64,000 bases of DNA, taken from Flavobacteriaceae bacterium (GTDB taxonomy: Bacteria > Bacteroidota > Bacteroidia > Flavobacteriales > Flavobacteriaceae). Positions 18,010-26,504 of the stretch are shown in pieces. Numbering within the stretch: the stretch's first letter is position 1; every line of letters begins with the position of its first letter. Position numbers and translations under genes: made by a program. The notes below the pieces were generated by a model. That model was not told the DNA's origin, ran no database searches, and was given only the letters and a program-made list of their open reading frames with translations. Location: the NCBI GenBank assembly GCA_947373225.1, contig CANBWX010000001.1:62001-126000 (forward strand), read 5' to 3'.

Positions 18010-20601
18010 ATGATTCAAGATATTTCATTGGGACTACTCCAATCTTATAAAGAAAAAATCAATTCCTACGACGAAGTGATTGACCAAAATGGCAATATAA
18101 AGCCGCATTGGAAAGGCCTTTTTGATACCTTAGAATCTATTGGTATTAAAGAATTAGAATTGCGTAATCAAGAAATTATAAAAAAATTAAAAGAAAACGG
18201 GGTTACTTATAATGTTTACGATTCTAATGAAGAAGCAGATCGTGCTTGGAAACTGGATCCAATTCCGTTTTTAATACACGAATCCGAATGGAAAACCATA
18301 GAAAAAGGATTAAAACAAAGAGCCCGTTTATTAGATTTGATTTTAAAAGACCTTTATGGCCCGCAAACATTAATCAAAAAAGGGATTATTCCTGCCGAAT
18401 TAGTTTTTGACAATTCGGGTTTTCTTTTGCCTTGTTTTGACATTAGACAAAAACAAGACAAACAATTACTCAATTATGCCGTTGATTTAGCGCGTGGTCC
18501 TGACGGAAAAATGTGGCTCATTGATAACCGAACTCAATCTCCATCAGGAGCTGGATATGCGCTCGAAAATAGAATTGTGATGAGTAAGGTTTTTCCCGAA
18601 CTCAACAAAAAAACCTATCGAAGCCGGCTTTCCCCCTATTTTAGTCAGTTGCAACAAACTGTTGACGCACTAGGAAATAATACCAATGAAAATCCAAATG
18701 TGGTTTTCTTGACTCCTGGCCCCGGAAACGAAACGTATTTCGAACACGTTTACCTTTCGTCTTATTTAGGTTATACATTGGTTCAAGGAAGCGATTTGCT
18801 CGTTAGAGATGGTTTTTTATACTTAAAATCTATCGACCAACTCGAACGCGTAGATATCATTATCAAGCGATTAGATGACGAATGGTGCGATCCTCTCGAA
18901 TTACGAAGAGATTCGTTGCTAGGAATTCCCGGTTTATTACAAGTGATGCGTTTAGGAAATGTTGCCGTTTTTAACCCTCCAGGAACTAGCGTTTTAGAGA
19001 ATTATGGTCTAATGGCATTCATGCAAAATGCAAGCAAATTTTTACTCAAAGAACCATTATTAATGAGTTCAGTGGCTACTTGGTGGTGCGGACAAACGAA
19101 AGAATTAAATTATGTTATCGCTAATTTGCCCAAATTAATTATAAAGAAAACCAATCGGAAACAAGGTTTTAGATCCATTTACGGGCGCTTATTGAATGAA
19201 CAAGAACTCGAAGATCTGAAAAAACTAATTCTGAAAAATCCGAAAGATTTTGTTGCCCAAGAAGAAGTTAGTTTATCAACAACACCTTCCTTTATTGATG
19301 GAAAAATAGAACCAAGATTGGCTTCAATTCGAGCGTTTTTAGTAGCTGACGGTGATGATTACCAAGTCATGCAAGGTGGTTTAACACGTAGTTCTGCCGT
19401 GAAAGGAAAGTTCGAAATTTCGAACCAATTCGGAGGAATTTCAAAAGATACTTGGATATTATCCGATAAACCATCTGCCTATATTGAAAAAGTTATCGAA
19501 CGAAAAAACAACTACAACCTACTGAATAATTCGTTGACAAGCCGAAATGCCGAAAATTTATTTTGGGTAGGTCGCTTGTGCGAAAGAACAATGGCGCTCC
19601 GTAGTTTTCTGAGAATTATTCTGAATAGACTGAACGAAAACGTAACCAAAACAGATAAAAAACAACCGGAATTTTTAGTAGTTTTATTAAAATCGCTGAC
19701 CCATCTTACTCAAACTTATCCTGGATTTGTTGGGAAAGAATTCAAAGAAGGTGAAGTATTTGATAATGAGGCTATTTTCGAAAATCCAATTGCAGAGTTA
19801 CTGCTTTTGATTAATGACACCGAAAAAGCCGGTTCGGTAGTTTATAATATTCAATCACTGCTCATCACGATTAATCAAGTCAGTGAAAAATGGAATCATG
19901 ACACCAGACGTATTATTAACTTAGTTCAAGAAAGCTTTTTTGCACTTAAAAATACAAATACTGGCAGCATCAATGAAGTGAATCATTCTTTAGATAAATT
20001 ACATATTCGACTTTTTTCTTTTTATGGAAATATCTACGAAACTTTACCGCGAGATAATGGTTTTTATTTATTGGAAACAGGAAAAAATGTAGAACGTATT
20101 TTATCCTTAATCTCCGTTTTTCGTTCTACTTTCAATTACGAAAAAATTGAGGAAGAAGAAGGCATGTTAATCGAAGCTATTTTAGAAAACCATAATTTAT
20201 TGACTCAATATCGAAATATTTACAAATCGCATTTGAGCTTGAAAGCAGTTATAAATATGGTGTTTTTAGAAAAAAACTTGCCATACACCCTATCTTTTTT
20301 ATTGGATAAACTTTCCTTTTATCTTTCTAAATTGCCCAAAACAAATGAACCACACCGATTGAGTATTGCCGAAAAATCAGCTTTGGAAGCCAGTACTATT
20401 GTCAAATTAATTAATGCCGATACTTTGATAAAAGTAGAAGAAAGTACCCAATTTCGACCTGAATTAGATGAAACACTTTCGAGAGTTTTTGAACTGATTT
20501 CGAATGTTTCCAACAATTTATCTAGTCTGTATTTTAACCATTCTGTAATGCAACATTCTGTTTTAGAAACCCTTGAAAATAGAGAGACAGATGAAATATA
20601 A
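18010..20601 (+). CDS. Circularly permuted ATP-grasp ligase fused to alpha-E domain
   Basis: An 863-residue cytoplasmic fusion. The first ~480 residues are a circularly permuted ATP-grasp domain: PFLIHESEWKTIEKGLKQRA, LPCFDIRQKQDKQLLNYAVD, LARGPDGKMWLIDNRTQSPS and the later RLASIRAFLVADGDDYQVM. The last ~350 residues are the helical alpha-E domain beginning NSLTSRNAENLFWVGRLCER. ATP-grasp enzymes form amide bonds through acyl-phosphates, and alpha-E is a helical partner almost always linked to this ligase type. In other bacteria the two parts are often separate genes; here they are one protein. Its 3' end overlaps the next transglutaminase gene (ATG at 20591) by 11 bases, so the two are translationally coupled. 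The substrate is unknown. Confidence 0.92.
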   Translation: MIQDISLGLLQSYKEKINSYDEVIDQNGNIKPHWKGLFDTLESIGIKELELRNQEIIKKLKENGVTYNVYDSNEEADRAWKLDPIPFLIHESEWKTIEKGLKQRARLLDLILKDLYGPQTLIKKGIIPAELVFDNSGFLLPCFDIRQKQDKQLLNYAVDLARGPDGKMWLIDNRTQSPSGAGYALENRIVMSKVFPELNKKTYRSRLSPYFSQLQQTVDALGNNTNENPNVVFLTPGPGNETYFEHVYLSSYLGYTLVQGSDLLVRDGFLYLKSIDQLERVDIIIKRLDDEWCDPLELRRDSLLGIPGLLQVMRLGNVAVFNPPGTSVLENYGLMAFMQNASKFLLKEPLLMSSVATWWCGQTKELNYVIANLPKLIIKKTNRKQGFRSIYGRLLNEQELEDLKKLILKNPKDFVAQEEVSLSTTPSFIDGKIEPRLASIRAFLVADGDDYQVMQGGLTRSSAVKGKFEISNQFGGISKDTWILSDKPSAYIEKVIERKNNYNLLNNSLTSRNAENLFWVGRLCERTMALRSFLRIILNRLNENVTKTDKKQPEFLVVLLKSLTHLTQTYPGFVGKEFKEGEVFDNEAIFENPIAELLLLINDTEKAGSVVYNIQSLLITINQVSEKWNHDTRRIINLVQESFFALKNTNTGSINEVNHSLDKLHIRLFSFYGNIYETLPRDNGFYLLETGKNVERILSLISVFRSTFNYEKIEEEEGMLIEAILENHNLLTQYRNIYKSHLSLKAVINMVFLEKNLPYTLSFLLDKLSFYLSKLPKTNEPHRLSIAEKSALEASTIVKLINADTLIKVEESTQFRPELDETLSRVFELISNVSNNLSSLYFNHSVMQHSVLETLENRETDEI

Positions 20602-21460
20602 TTTAAAACACAAAACCATTTACACCTATGTAAATGAAGTACACAATTATCAAAGTATTTTGTGTCTGCAACCAAGAAATTCAGAAAAACAAAAATGTAC
20701 CAATTTCAAAATCGAGATTGAGCCTGCGCCTTCAAAAATATATTCACGAACGGATTATTTTGGAAACATCCAACATTATTTTTCGCTTCATGAATCGCAT
20801 AAATCACTAAAAGTTGTTGTTTCTAGCGAAATCGAAGTTTTAAATAACCTAGTTCAGCCTTTAAACCCAATTACTTGCGAGGAAGCCAGACAAAAATTCC
20901 GCAACGATCTTGAACTAAAAATCCAAGTTTTACAATACCAATTGCCGAGTCAATTCATTAGTTGGGATGAAGAAATTGTAGCTTTTGCCGAAACCTGTCT
21001 GATTCCGAATGTGTCGCTTTTTGAAGCAGTTTTAGATTTAATCAAAAAAATATTTACTGAATTCCAATTTAAATCTGGCGCGACTAATGTTAATACTCCA
21101 TTGAAAACGGTACTAAAAGAAAGAAAAGGCGTTTGCCAAGATTTCTCTCATTTGGCAATAGCCAGTTTGCGAAGCGTTGGAATTCCTGCTCGATATGTAA
21201 GCGGATATATTGAAACGCTTCCGCCAAAAGGTAAAGTAAAACTAGAAGGTTCTGATGCTTCACACGCTTGGATATCTGTTTATATTCCGGAAATGGGCTG
21301 GTGCGAATTTGACCCGACTAACAACATGATTCCGCAACAACGCCACATTGTAACGGCATACGGAAGAGATTTTGCTGACGTATCACCAATGAAAGGAATT
21401 ATTTTTAGTTCTGGTGATCACAAAGTAAAAGTTGAAGTAGATGTAATTCCTGTAGTTTAA
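20591..21460 (+). CDS. Transglutaminase-like cysteine protein, second copy in the island
   Basis: A 289-residue stand-alone transglutaminase-like protein. It has the bacterial N-terminal beta domain (MKYNLKHKTIYTYVNEVHNY) and the core with Cys182 in RKGVCQDFSHL, His225 in SDASHAWISVY and Asp241 in CEFDPTNN, a full triad. Such prokaryotic domains can be peptidases, amidases or cross-linking enzymes. The ATG at 20591 was preferred over an upstream TTG at 20573 because the family starts at this point and it overlaps the ATP-grasp stop. The partner transglutaminase in the DUF2126 protein is diverged. No signal peptide is visible, so it acts with its neighbours in the cytoplasm. Confidence 0.92.
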   Translation: MKYNLKHKTIYTYVNEVHNYQSILCLQPRNSEKQKCTNFKIEIEPAPSKIYSRTDYFGNIQHYFSLHESHKSLKVVVSSEIEVLNNLVQPLNPITCEEARQKFRNDLELKIQVLQYQLPSQFISWDEEIVAFAETCLIPNVSLFEAVLDLIKKIFTEFQFKSGATNVNTPLKTVLKERKGVCQDFSHLAIASLRSVGIPARYVSGYIETLPPKGKVKLEGSDASHAWISVYIPEMGWCEFDPTNNMIPQQRHIVTAYGRDFADVSPMKGIIFSSGDHKVKVEVDVIPVV

Positions 21461-21500
21461 TTTATTAAAAAAAAGCAATATTAAAAAAAGACATCCCCTT

Positions 21501-22391
21501 TTGACGCCTAGAAAAGCTTCAATAATCGATCTAAATACAGCGAACACTTTATTTGTAGAAATTATTAATTCGGGAATTCCATTTGGTTATCAACAAGCCA
21601 ATTGCCATAATATTTCACATTATATAAGTTTACTATTAGAATCTAAAGGATATATATGTGCCAAAATTTGGGCATTTGCACCAGTGGTTTATTCTACAAA
21701 CAGCTCCCGTTTGATTTCGTTTGTTGATAAAAAAAATCTATCTCCAAATGGAGCTATCGATTGGGGCTATCACGTGGCACCGGTCCTTCAAGTTCGGATT
21801 GGTGATAAAGTGCGTAAAATGGTAATTGATCCCGGACTTTTCCCGAAAGGACCAGTTCGCTATAGAACTTGGCTTGCGAAACTTAAAACAAGAAAACTCA
21901 TTTATTTAATCATGGATTCGGAGTGGTATTTATACAATTCCTCGATGATACCCAATTCGCAATTGCTAGCCGATTCTAATGGATTCTTAAATATAAATCC
22001 ACCCAATATTAAACTCCCAGATTGGTTTTCGGACAAACTTATTACCGATTTTTTTAAATATGAAGATGATGCACTAAACCAACATTGGATAGAAAAAGGA
22101 TTGGCGGTAAATGAAACCACGGATATTTTCTACACTACCGAAATTCAGCCAATATTGCATTCGAACCTTCACCAAGATTTAGTAAATGATTATAAAATGC
22201 TTGTTGGTAACGTTTTTAATTTCGAAACTGTTTTTAGAGATAATAATTGGAATTATGAAATGAATGATGACTTCCAATTTAAACATCTAGAAATAATTGC
22301 TAAATACCGCGAAATATACTTTTCTAATCTGTCGAAATGGAAAGAATCACTTTTGATATTAAATGAAATTATAAAGAAAAACTCTCTTTAA
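21501..22391 (+). CDS. Protein-glutaminase-like (protein glutamine deamidase) family protein
   Basis: A 296-residue protein. Its first ~150 residues match the pattern of bacterial protein-glutaminase, known from Chryseobacterium proteolyticum. Cys35 lies in ANCHNISHYISLLLESKGY, His91 in WGYHVAPVLQV and Asp110 in VIDPGLFPKGPV, in the order Cys-His-Asp used by that enzyme with similar spacing. Protein-glutaminases deamidate protein-bound Gln to Glu. The family call is from motif recognition, not a search. The C-terminal ~140 residues are unrecognised and end in a helical stretch. Unlike the secreted enzyme it has no signal peptide or propeptide. No ATG is available: TTG at 21501 is used, and the frame is open back to 21456. 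It lies 40 bases after the transglutaminase gene. Confidence 0.7.
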   Translation: MTPRKASIIDLNTANTLFVEIINSGIPFGYQQANCHNISHYISLLLESKGYICAKIWAFAPVVYSTNSSRLISFVDKKNLSPNGAIDWGYHVAPVLQVRIGDKVRKMVIDPGLFPKGPVRYRTWLAKLKTRKLIYLIMDSEWYLYNSSMIPNSQLLADSNGFLNINPPNIKLPDWFSDKLITDFFKYEDDALNQHWIEKGLAVNETTDIFYTTEIQPILHSNLHQDLVNDYKMLVGNVFNFETVFRDNNWNYEMNDDFQFKHLEIIAKYREIYFSNLSKWKESLLILNEIIKKNSL

Positions 22392-22432
22392 AACCTTAAA
22401 ATTTCAAAGAATTAGGATCTAAAAAATACACT

Positions 22433-22477
22433 ATGACTAGTCCTAAATAATCTGCATCGTTTTATAAGACTAGTCAT
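22433..22477. repeat. Paired GACTAGTC palindromes between convergent genes
   Basis: ATGACTAGTC (22433-22442) and GACTAGTCAT (22468-22477) form a perfect 10-base inverted repeat with a 25-base loop. Each arm contains the self-palindrome GACTAGTC. The element fills the gap between the convergent ends of the protein-glutaminase-like and TSUP genes. It could be a bidirectional terminator, though no T-tract follows, or a protein site. Confidence 0.4.
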
Positions 22478-22487
22478 GATAATATAT

Positions 22488-23270
22488 TTATGTAATCAGC
22501 TTGAAACCCACGAAAAACAACATGATGGCCAACGCATTTCTAAGAAACAAATCCGGTACTTTACCAGCCAACATACTTCCGACATAAATACCCGGAAGTG
22601 ATCCCATTAATAATTGCCCTAACAAAGCCAAATCTAGATTCCCCATAGAAGCGTGACCTAATCCCGCCACAAGTGTCAATGGCACGGCATGAGCAATTTC
22701 GGTTCCTACTAATCGATTCGTAGGCAAAAGTGGGTATAAAAAAAATAGGGTAACTGTTCCTAAAGCTCCTGCTCCAATTGATGTTAGAGTAACTGTAACT
22801 CCCAATAAAACACCAATAGCAACTGTTAGGAAATTTTGAGTTTTACTTTCTCTATGAAATTTATCTCCAGCGTGTTTTTGTGAAAATGCCAAGATTATCT
22901 TTTTGAATAAAATGGCAACCGAGGTAAATACTAACGCCCAACCCAAACTATATTTTATAACTGCATTCAAAGCTGTAGTATCCGCATTCAAAATATGAAG
23001 TACATATAATGTCAGTAAAGCTGCAGGAATACTCCCTAAAGAAAGCCAACCCGTAATAGTCCAATTGATGTTCTTTTTTTTGTTGTGAACGTAAACTCCA
23101 CCACATTTGGTTATTGCGGCATACAATAAATCGGTTCCTACGGCTGTCGTAGGGCTAATTCCAAACCACAACAAAATAGGCGTCATCAATGAACCTCCAC
23201 CTACTCCTGTCATACCAACAATAAAACCAACTACTAAACCAGCAACTACTAAACCTATTTGAAAATTCAT
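22488..23270 (-). CDS. TSUP family (TauE/SafE) membrane transporter
   Basis: A 260-residue integral inner-membrane protein of the sulfite exporter TauE/SafE family, which moves sulfite, sulfonates or related organic anions. The N-terminal half starts GLVVAGLVVGFIVGMTGVGGGSLMTPILL with the Gly-rich signature and ISPTTAVGTDLLYA. The second repeat carries VTLTSIGAGALGT and LVGTEIAHAVPLTLVAGLGHA. About eight hydrophobic segments are visible. It diverges from a sulfurtransferase gene across a 381-base gap. The shared sulfur theme is suggestive, but the true substrate cannot be told from sequence. Confidence 0.9.
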   Translation of the reverse strand: MNFQIGLVVAGLVVGFIVGMTGVGGGSLMTPILLWFGISPTTAVGTDLLYAAITKCGGVYVHNKKKNINWTITGWLSLGSIPAALLTLYVLHILNADTTALNAVIKYSLGWALVFTSVAILFKKIILAFSQKHAGDKFHRESKTQNFLTVAIGVLLGVTVTLTSIGAGALGTVTLFFLYPLLPTNRLVGTEIAHAVPLTLVAGLGHASMGNLDLALLGQLLMGSLPGIYVGSMLAGKVPDLFLRNALAIMLFFVGFKLIT

Positions 23271-23651
23271 AAAGCAATCTAATTTTTGGCAAAAATAGAT
23301 AAAACGGCTTACAAAACAACTGCAAGTTAGTTAGCACTTGCTTCATCATTTGTTTTCTAAATTTAAAAAATACCTACTTTAATCTCATAAAAATCAGTAT
23401 TTACATTGACTTAATTCAATAAATTTATTTTTTAATGAATAAATATGAATATTATTTAATAACTCTATCGAATATATAGACTAATGAGAATAAATATAAA
23501 TTAAAAAAAATAACTTTGAAATAAAAAAATATTACAAAAGCAGTCTTATTCGTACGTTTTAAAAGAATAAAAAAGTATAAAACCTAAACACTATTTTTTA
23601 AGGTTTAAATACTATATTTATGGACTTTGATTTGAAACTAAAAAAAAAGAA
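23271..23651. other. Divergent intergenic region, TSUP transporter / sulfurtransferase
   Basis: This is 381 bases of very AT-rich DNA. It contains TAACTTTG at 23511-23518, an exact match to the Bacteroidetes -7 element TAnnTTTG on the plus strand, about 130 bases ahead of the sulfurtransferase ATG. I see no TTTG at the expected upstream spacing. A weak inverted repeat AAACCT/AGGTTT lies at about 23580-23606 in the predicted leader. I found no open frame or RNA gene that I could support. Confidence 0.45.
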
Positions 23652-24500
23652 ATGAAAACAACAACTTCTCCAATTATTCAAGCATCGGAATTAATAGAAT
23701 TATACAAATCCGAAGATTTGATTATTATTGATGTTCGAAATGCAAAAAAAAACTACGACGAAAAACATTTAAAAGGTGCATTATTTGTAGATTTAAATAC
23801 TCAGCTAGCGGATATAAAAGAGGATTTATCTATTGGAGGAAGACATCCTTTACCAAAAATTGAAGATTTTGCGGCAACTTTATCCCATCTTGGAATTACT
23901 ACAAAAAGTCACGTTGTAATTTATGATGACAAAAACGGGGCAAATGCAGCTGCAAGATTTTGGTGGATGTTAAAAGCGGTTGGACATGAAAAAGTTCAAG
24001 TTCTTAATGGCGGATTTCAAGAAGCCGAAAAAATAAATTTTCCAACAAGTTCGAAAACAGAAATTTATATTAAAGCAGAACCTTATAAAGTTGACAATTG
24101 GAAACTTCAAATAGCTGATATTAATGATGTGGAAGCTGTTTCGCAAAACGAAAATTATATTGTAATTGATGTTCGTGACGTGGAGCGTTATAATGGCGAA
24201 ACGGAACCTATCGATTTAATTGCCGGACATATTCCGGGAGCAATAAATATTCCTTTAACAGAAAACTTAAACGAAAATGGACTGTTTTTATCACCTGATG
24301 AACTTCGAATTAAGTATGAAAATATCTTTGGAAATATCAAAAGCCAGAATACGATTGTTCATTGTGGTTCAGGAGTTACCGCTTGTCACACACTATTAGC
24401 CATTGCTTATGCGGAACTAGAAATCCCGAAACTGTATGTTGGATCTTGGAGCGAATGGAGCAGAAACAATAAACCAATAGCAACTAAAAATAAAAACTGA
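23652..24500 (+). CDS. Sulfurtransferase with two rhodanese domains (thiosulfate/3-mercaptopyruvate type)
   Basis: A 282-residue tandem-rhodanese enzyme that transfers a sulfane sulfur from thiosulfate or 3-mercaptopyruvate to a thiol or cyanide acceptor. The N-terminal inactive domain has LIIIDVRNAKKNYDEKHLKG and VVIYDDKNGANAAARFWWML. The C-terminal catalytic domain has YIVIDVRDVERYNGETEPID, GHIPGAINIPLTEN and the active loop HCGSGVTACHT with Cys238. The CGSGVT loop is closer to that of 3-mercaptopyruvate sulfurtransferases than to the CRKGVT loop of thiosulfate enzymes. This points to MST, with modest confidence. There is no signal peptide. Confidence 0.92.
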   Translation: MKTTTSPIIQASELIELYKSEDLIIIDVRNAKKNYDEKHLKGALFVDLNTQLADIKEDLSIGGRHPLPKIEDFAATLSHLGITTKSHVVIYDDKNGANAAARFWWMLKAVGHEKVQVLNGGFQEAEKINFPTSSKTEIYIKAEPYKVDNWKLQIADINDVEAVSQNENYIVIDVRDVERYNGETEPIDLIAGHIPGAINIPLTENLNENGLFLSPDELRIKYENIFGNIKSQNTIVHCGSGVTACHTLLAIAYAELEIPKLYVGSWSEWSRNNKPIATKNKN

Positions 24501-24583
24501 ATATTTCATTAAAATGATTCTAAATAAATCGTTACATTTAACACAAAATAACATTAAGAACCCCAAATTCATATTTTAATAAA

Positions 24584-25363
24584 ATGAGAATAATAAAATA
24601 TATTTCTTTAATCATTCTAGTTTTAACCGTTTCTAGCTTTAAAAAAACAGCGCCAGAACGCGAATTTTATCAACTCAAAACCTATGTTTTACGATCAGAT
24701 CAGCAAGTTGCAGCCACTGATAAATACCTGAAAGAAGCTTTTCTTCCAAGTCTAAAAAGAATGGGATTCAAAGCTATTGGCGTTTTCAAACCCATCAAAA
24801 ATGAAAATGACTCCATTAAAAAAATTGTGATTTTAATTCCCTTTTCATCCATGACACAATTTTTAAATCTCGAAGATAAATTAGCCAAAGATAAAACGTA
24901 CCAAACTGCCGCTGCGGATTATTTAAACACATCATACAAACAACCTACATTCAAACGTATTGAATCTATTTTATTAAAAGCATTTCCTGATCATCCTACC
25001 CTAAAACCTTCAAAATTAAATAGTCTTAGAGCCAATAGAGTTTATGAATTAAGAAGTTATGAGTCCGCAACCGAAGCCTATTATAAAAACAAAGTAGAAA
25101 TGTTTAATGCTGGCGGCGAAATAAAACTCTTCGACCGTCTTGGATTTAATGCCGTTTTTTATGCAGAAGTAATTTCTGGAGCAAAAATGCCAAATCTAAT
25201 GTATATGACCACTTTTGACAATCAAGAAAGTCGTGATACACATTGGAAAGCCTTTTCGAATTCACCCGAATGGAAAACTCTAATCGCCATGGAAAAATAC
25301 AAAAACAATATGTCACATATTGATTTTACGTTTGTATATCCAACAGAATATTCTGATTATTAG
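24584..25363 (+). CDS. Exported NIPSNAP family protein
   Basis: A 259-residue protein with a signal peptide (MRIIKYISLIILVLTVSSF) and two ferredoxin-like NIPSNAP repeats. The first begins REFYQLKTYVLRSDQQ and the second RVYELRSYESATEAYYKNKV, with the end MTTFDNQESRDTHWKAFSNS. NIPSNAP domains are dimeric alpha-beta barrels of uncertain biochemical role. Exported versions are common in Bacteroidetes. It follows the sulfurtransferase by 83 bases and may share its transcript. Its stop is five bases from the convergent AI-2E transporter gene. Confidence 0.88.
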   Translation: MRIIKYISLIILVLTVSSFKKTAPEREFYQLKTYVLRSDQQVAATDKYLKEAFLPSLKRMGFKAIGVFKPIKNENDSIKKIVILIPFSSMTQFLNLEDKLAKDKTYQTAAADYLNTSYKQPTFKRIESILLKAFPDHPTLKPSKLNSLRANRVYELRSYESATEAYYKNKVEMFNAGGEIKLFDRLGFNAVFYAEVISGAKMPNLMYMTTFDNQESRDTHWKAFSNSPEWKTLIAMEKYKNNMSHIDFTFVYPTEYSDY

Positions 25364-25368
25364 TTTAA

Positions 25369-26448
25369 TTAAGGCTCAGTTTCTGTATCAATTTCTAACC
25401 ACATCATCAAAAGTTTGTATCCAATTGTCAGAACAATTGCGCCCAAAAATAATCCGATAAAACCATTATAAACAAATCCACCTATAGATCCTATGAAAAT
25501 TACCATCATAGGTGCAGGTGCATTTCTGCCTAATAAAATTGGTTTTAGAACATTATCCGACAAAAGTGCAATTGCCAACCAAACAGCAAGAATTATGGCT
25601 GAAGTAGTGTCTGTAACAGAAAACATATATATTGCAACCGGAATTACAATTGGCCCCACTCCTACTTGTACAATTGCCAAAATAAGACATAAAATTGTCC
25701 ATAAACCTGCAAAGGGAACACCAGCAATAAAGAAACCAATTCCTGCCATTACTGCTTGAATAACAGCAACTCCAAAAACGCCTTTAATCACATTTCGAAT
25801 TGTAATCACCGTTATCGACACAAAATTATCTCCGTTTGTTCCAGCTATTTTTCTAAATATTTTTCTGGAAACAACTACCGAGGAATCGGAATAAATTAGC
25901 AAAAAACCAGCTACAATTATCGACACACTAAAATATATAATTCCTTGGCCAAGACCTGCCAACGTTAGTAGCAACCAAGTTCCATACTCTTTTACCTGAT
26001 CAGAATATTTCAAAATTACTTCTTGTAAATTGTCTGACGATAGCTGCCAAAAATCAATAATGGGTTTTGCAATTGAAGGCCAGTTGGCTGTGCTTCCACC
26101 AGGAGGAGGAATCAAGGGTTTTCCTGCAGCATATATTTGCTGAAAATAATTTAAGCCTTCGTATAATGAATATAAAATTAGACCACTCGGAATTATTATT
26201 ATACTTAATAATAAGCTTATGAGAACCACCGTAGCAATTGTTTTTTTACCTCTAAAAATCTTTATGAATGTATTATGAATGGGATAAATGGATATGGCAA
26301 TTACCACAGACCAAATCAGAATTAAAATAAACGGTTTCAAAATAGCATAACACCACATCAATAATAAAGACAAAACGCCCAGTCGAATGATAATGTCAAC
26401 TGTTTTTTCGAAATTATCTTTCAACAAATTTGAATTTTTATGTTCCAT
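25369..26448 (-). CDS. AI-2E family transporter
   Basis: A 359-residue polytopic inner-membrane protein of the AI-2E transporter (formerly PerM/UPF0118) family. It has two hydrophobic segments near the N-terminus (LLLMWCYAILKPFILILIW), a soluble region at about 90-150 and a C-terminal membrane block including GVGPIVIPVAIYMF and LSDNVLKPILLGRNAPAPMM, the typical family signature. Members export autoinducer-2 or act as Na+/H+ antiporters; the sequence does not decide. It lies 56 bases downstream of the RND pump gene on the same strand, so it may be read through from that operon. Confidence 0.9.
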   Translation of the reverse strand: MEHKNSNLLKDNFEKTVDIIIRLGVLSLLLMWCYAILKPFILILIWSVVIAISIYPIHNTFIKIFRGKKTIATVVLISLLLSIIIIPSGLILYSLYEGLNYFQQIYAAGKPLIPPPGGSTANWPSIAKPIIDFWQLSSDNLQEVILKYSDQVKEYGTWLLLTLAGLGQGIIYFSVSIIVAGFLLIYSDSSVVVSRKIFRKIAGTNGDNFVSITVITIRNVIKGVFGVAVIQAVMAGIGFFIAGVPFAGLWTILCLILAIVQVGVGPIVIPVAIYMFSVTDTTSAIILAVWLAIALLSDNVLKPILLGRNAPAPMMVIFIGSIGGFVYNGFIGLFLGAIVLTIGYKLLMMWLEIDTETEP

Positions 26449-26504
26449 TGTTTTAAACCTTTTTGATTAAAGTAAATGTATAAATTATAATTGGGCAATC
26501 TCAA

